From an uncultured Mucispirillum sp. (GTDB lineage: Bacteria > Chrysiogenota > Deferribacteres > Deferribacterales > Mucispirillaceae): a DNA stretch of 5,752 bases. Both the position numbers and the translations under genes were made by a program. The notes under the pieces were generated by a model. That model did not search any database. It had not been told where the DNA came from and saw only the letters and a program-made list of their open reading frames with translations. The stretch lies in assembly GCA_910586745.1 (NCBI GenBank), contig CAJUJZ010000139.1, forward strand, positions 1-5,752, in the 5' to 3' direction. The stretch's first letter is position 1; each line of letters starts with the position of its first letter. Shown one piece after another: positions 5,074 through 5,752 of the stretch.

Positions 5074-5752
5074 TGATGCGGGTTAATACTCGCATTTTTA
5101 TTATAAAATGCAAATAATGGCAGTATGTATAAAAATATAAATAATGATAAAGCAACACTTAAACCAAATGTAAAAACTGCATAAGTAGCACTTGTTATTA
5201 ATATTATAAACGAAACCATACTTGTTAAGGCAGATGTAAATATTCCAAAATACCTGTCTGAAATATTTATATTTTCATTAAGCATCAAAACAGCATAGTC
5301 TATCCCAACAGCACCTGCAAGTATAAAACCAAATACTGCAAAAATATTTATATCTATTGAAAAAATAGAAAATATAGATATAGAAAAAAGAAGTGATAAC
5401 AATACTGCAAAACTTATCATAAATGATTTTTTTATTGAAAATACTATTGATAATATCAAAAAGCCTGCTAAAATACCTATTATTTTTAAAATAACAGCAT
5501 GTTTTTTGATTTGGCTGAAATATATATTAATCATTTCTACAAAATTGTAATATTCAGCATCATATAAAAATAATATATTTTTAAAAGTATTATTATCAAT
5601 TAAATCATTATATGATTTACTACTTTCAAAAAATACTATTCCATTATTATTCTGATAAAAATATCTAAAGGGGTGTGCTAAATTAATATTAAGTATTTCA
5701 TTAATATCCATAATTTGAAATGATGAAGCCTTATTAAATTCTTTTTCAATAA
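5070..5752 (-). CDS. RND/MMPL-family membrane exporter, C-terminal part (truncated by window edge)
   Basis: This minus-strand frame is open from the right edge (in frame from 5750) to TAG at 5070-5072, giving 226 codons. An internal ATG at 5709-5711 exists, but the frame continues upstream of it without a stop and I see no ribosome-binding site, so the true start is almost certainly outside. Counting from that Met, residues 1-65 form a soluble segment. About five hydrophobic helices follow (about 71-92, 95-117, 121-144, 155-175 and 178-203). FGFILAGAVGIDYAVLMLNE (127-146) carries the G-x-D-Y-A motif of RND/MMPL transporters, and the order ALTSMVSFI then FGLSVALSLF matches the end of the second MMPL domain. 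These proteins use proton flux to export lipids or other hydrophobic molecules. The style suits the predicted exporters (COG4258-like) found in aryl-polyene or lipid gene clusters, but the cargo cannot be read here. It converges on the secreted-protein gene with overlapping stop codons. Confidence 0.75.
   Translation of the reverse strand, partial: IEKEFNKASSFQIMDINEILNINLAHPFRYFYQNNNGIVFFESSKSYNDLIDNNTFKNILFLYDAEYYNFVEMINIYFSQIKKHAVILKIIGILAGFLILSIVFSIKKSFMISFAVLLSLLFSISIFSIFSIDINIFAVFGFILAGAVGIDYAVLMLNENINISDRYFGIFTSALTSMVSFIILITSATYAVFTFGLSVALSLFIFLYILPLFAFYNKNASINPHH
5076..5099 (+). terminator. Plus-strand intrinsic terminator of the secreted-protein gene
   Basis: An 8-bp stem (5076-5083 with 5088-5095, ATGCGGGT against ACTCGCAT with one G-T wobble) closes the loop TAAT and is followed by TTTTT. 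It begins three bases after the stop codon. It lies inside the 3' end of the opposing membrane-protein gene. Confidence 0.75.

Noticed and set aside
1..5752. CRISPR array
   Set aside because: No regularly spaced direct repeats of 25-40 bases are visible; the 121-bp pair at 3385-3597 is a two-copy structured unit, not repeat-spacer DNA.

Overview
The window is strongly AT-rich DNA from a motile, flagellated bacterium. A full-length flagellin, Shine-Dalgarno sites of the GGAGG type, two well-matched sigma-28 (FliA) promoters and a Cas9 N-terminus resembling the type II-B (Francisella-like) branch all point to a Gram-negative-type organism. The low GC and the flagellin style make a gut member of the Deferribacterota (Mucispirillum-like) or a similar lineage my best guess, but this rests on impression and not on a search.

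Layout from left to right. (1) 1-543, minus: the first 181 codons of a Cas9-like effector, with the RuvC-I aspartate and the arginine-rich bridge helix; the rest lies beyond the left edge. (2) 544-844: an intergenic stretch packed with hairpins, including a strong bidirectional terminator, a perfect 11-bp stem-loop and two plus-oriented terminator-like hairpins. No protein gene fits, and small RNAs (possibly Cas9 guide-type RNAs) are the best speculation. (3) 845-3130, minus: an unusually long flagellin of 761 residues. (4) 3131-4276: about 1.1 kb without a credible protein gene. On the minus strand, reading toward flagellin, it holds two tandem sigma-28 promoters, then two tandemly duplicated RNA-like units of about 121 bp that each end in an intrinsic terminator, then a flagellin leader with a stem-loop exposing GGA just before a GGA-containing Shine-Dalgarno. 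The right part (about 3800-4240) is very AT-rich and holds only short palindromes. (5) 4277-5073, plus: a gene for a predicted secreted protein with two copies of an about 95-residue domain, broken by a 5-bp tandem duplication (AGAGC twice) that shifts the frame in the first domain. (6) 5070-5752, minus: the C-terminal part of an RND/MMPL-type membrane exporter, convergent with the secreted-protein gene and running off the right edge.

How it fits together: the middle of the window looks like a flagellar late-gene regulatory region. Sigma-28 probably drives one or two small RNAs, a long leader, or both, upstream of flagellin, and the GGA-bearing leader hairpin plus GGA-bearing ribosome-binding site look like the CsrA control known for flagellin mRNAs. 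The most unusual parts are the duplicated terminator-ended RNA units, whose stems carry a compensatory change, and the structured non-coding DNA beside the Cas9-like gene. No CRISPR array, cas1, cas2 or cas4 is present in the window.
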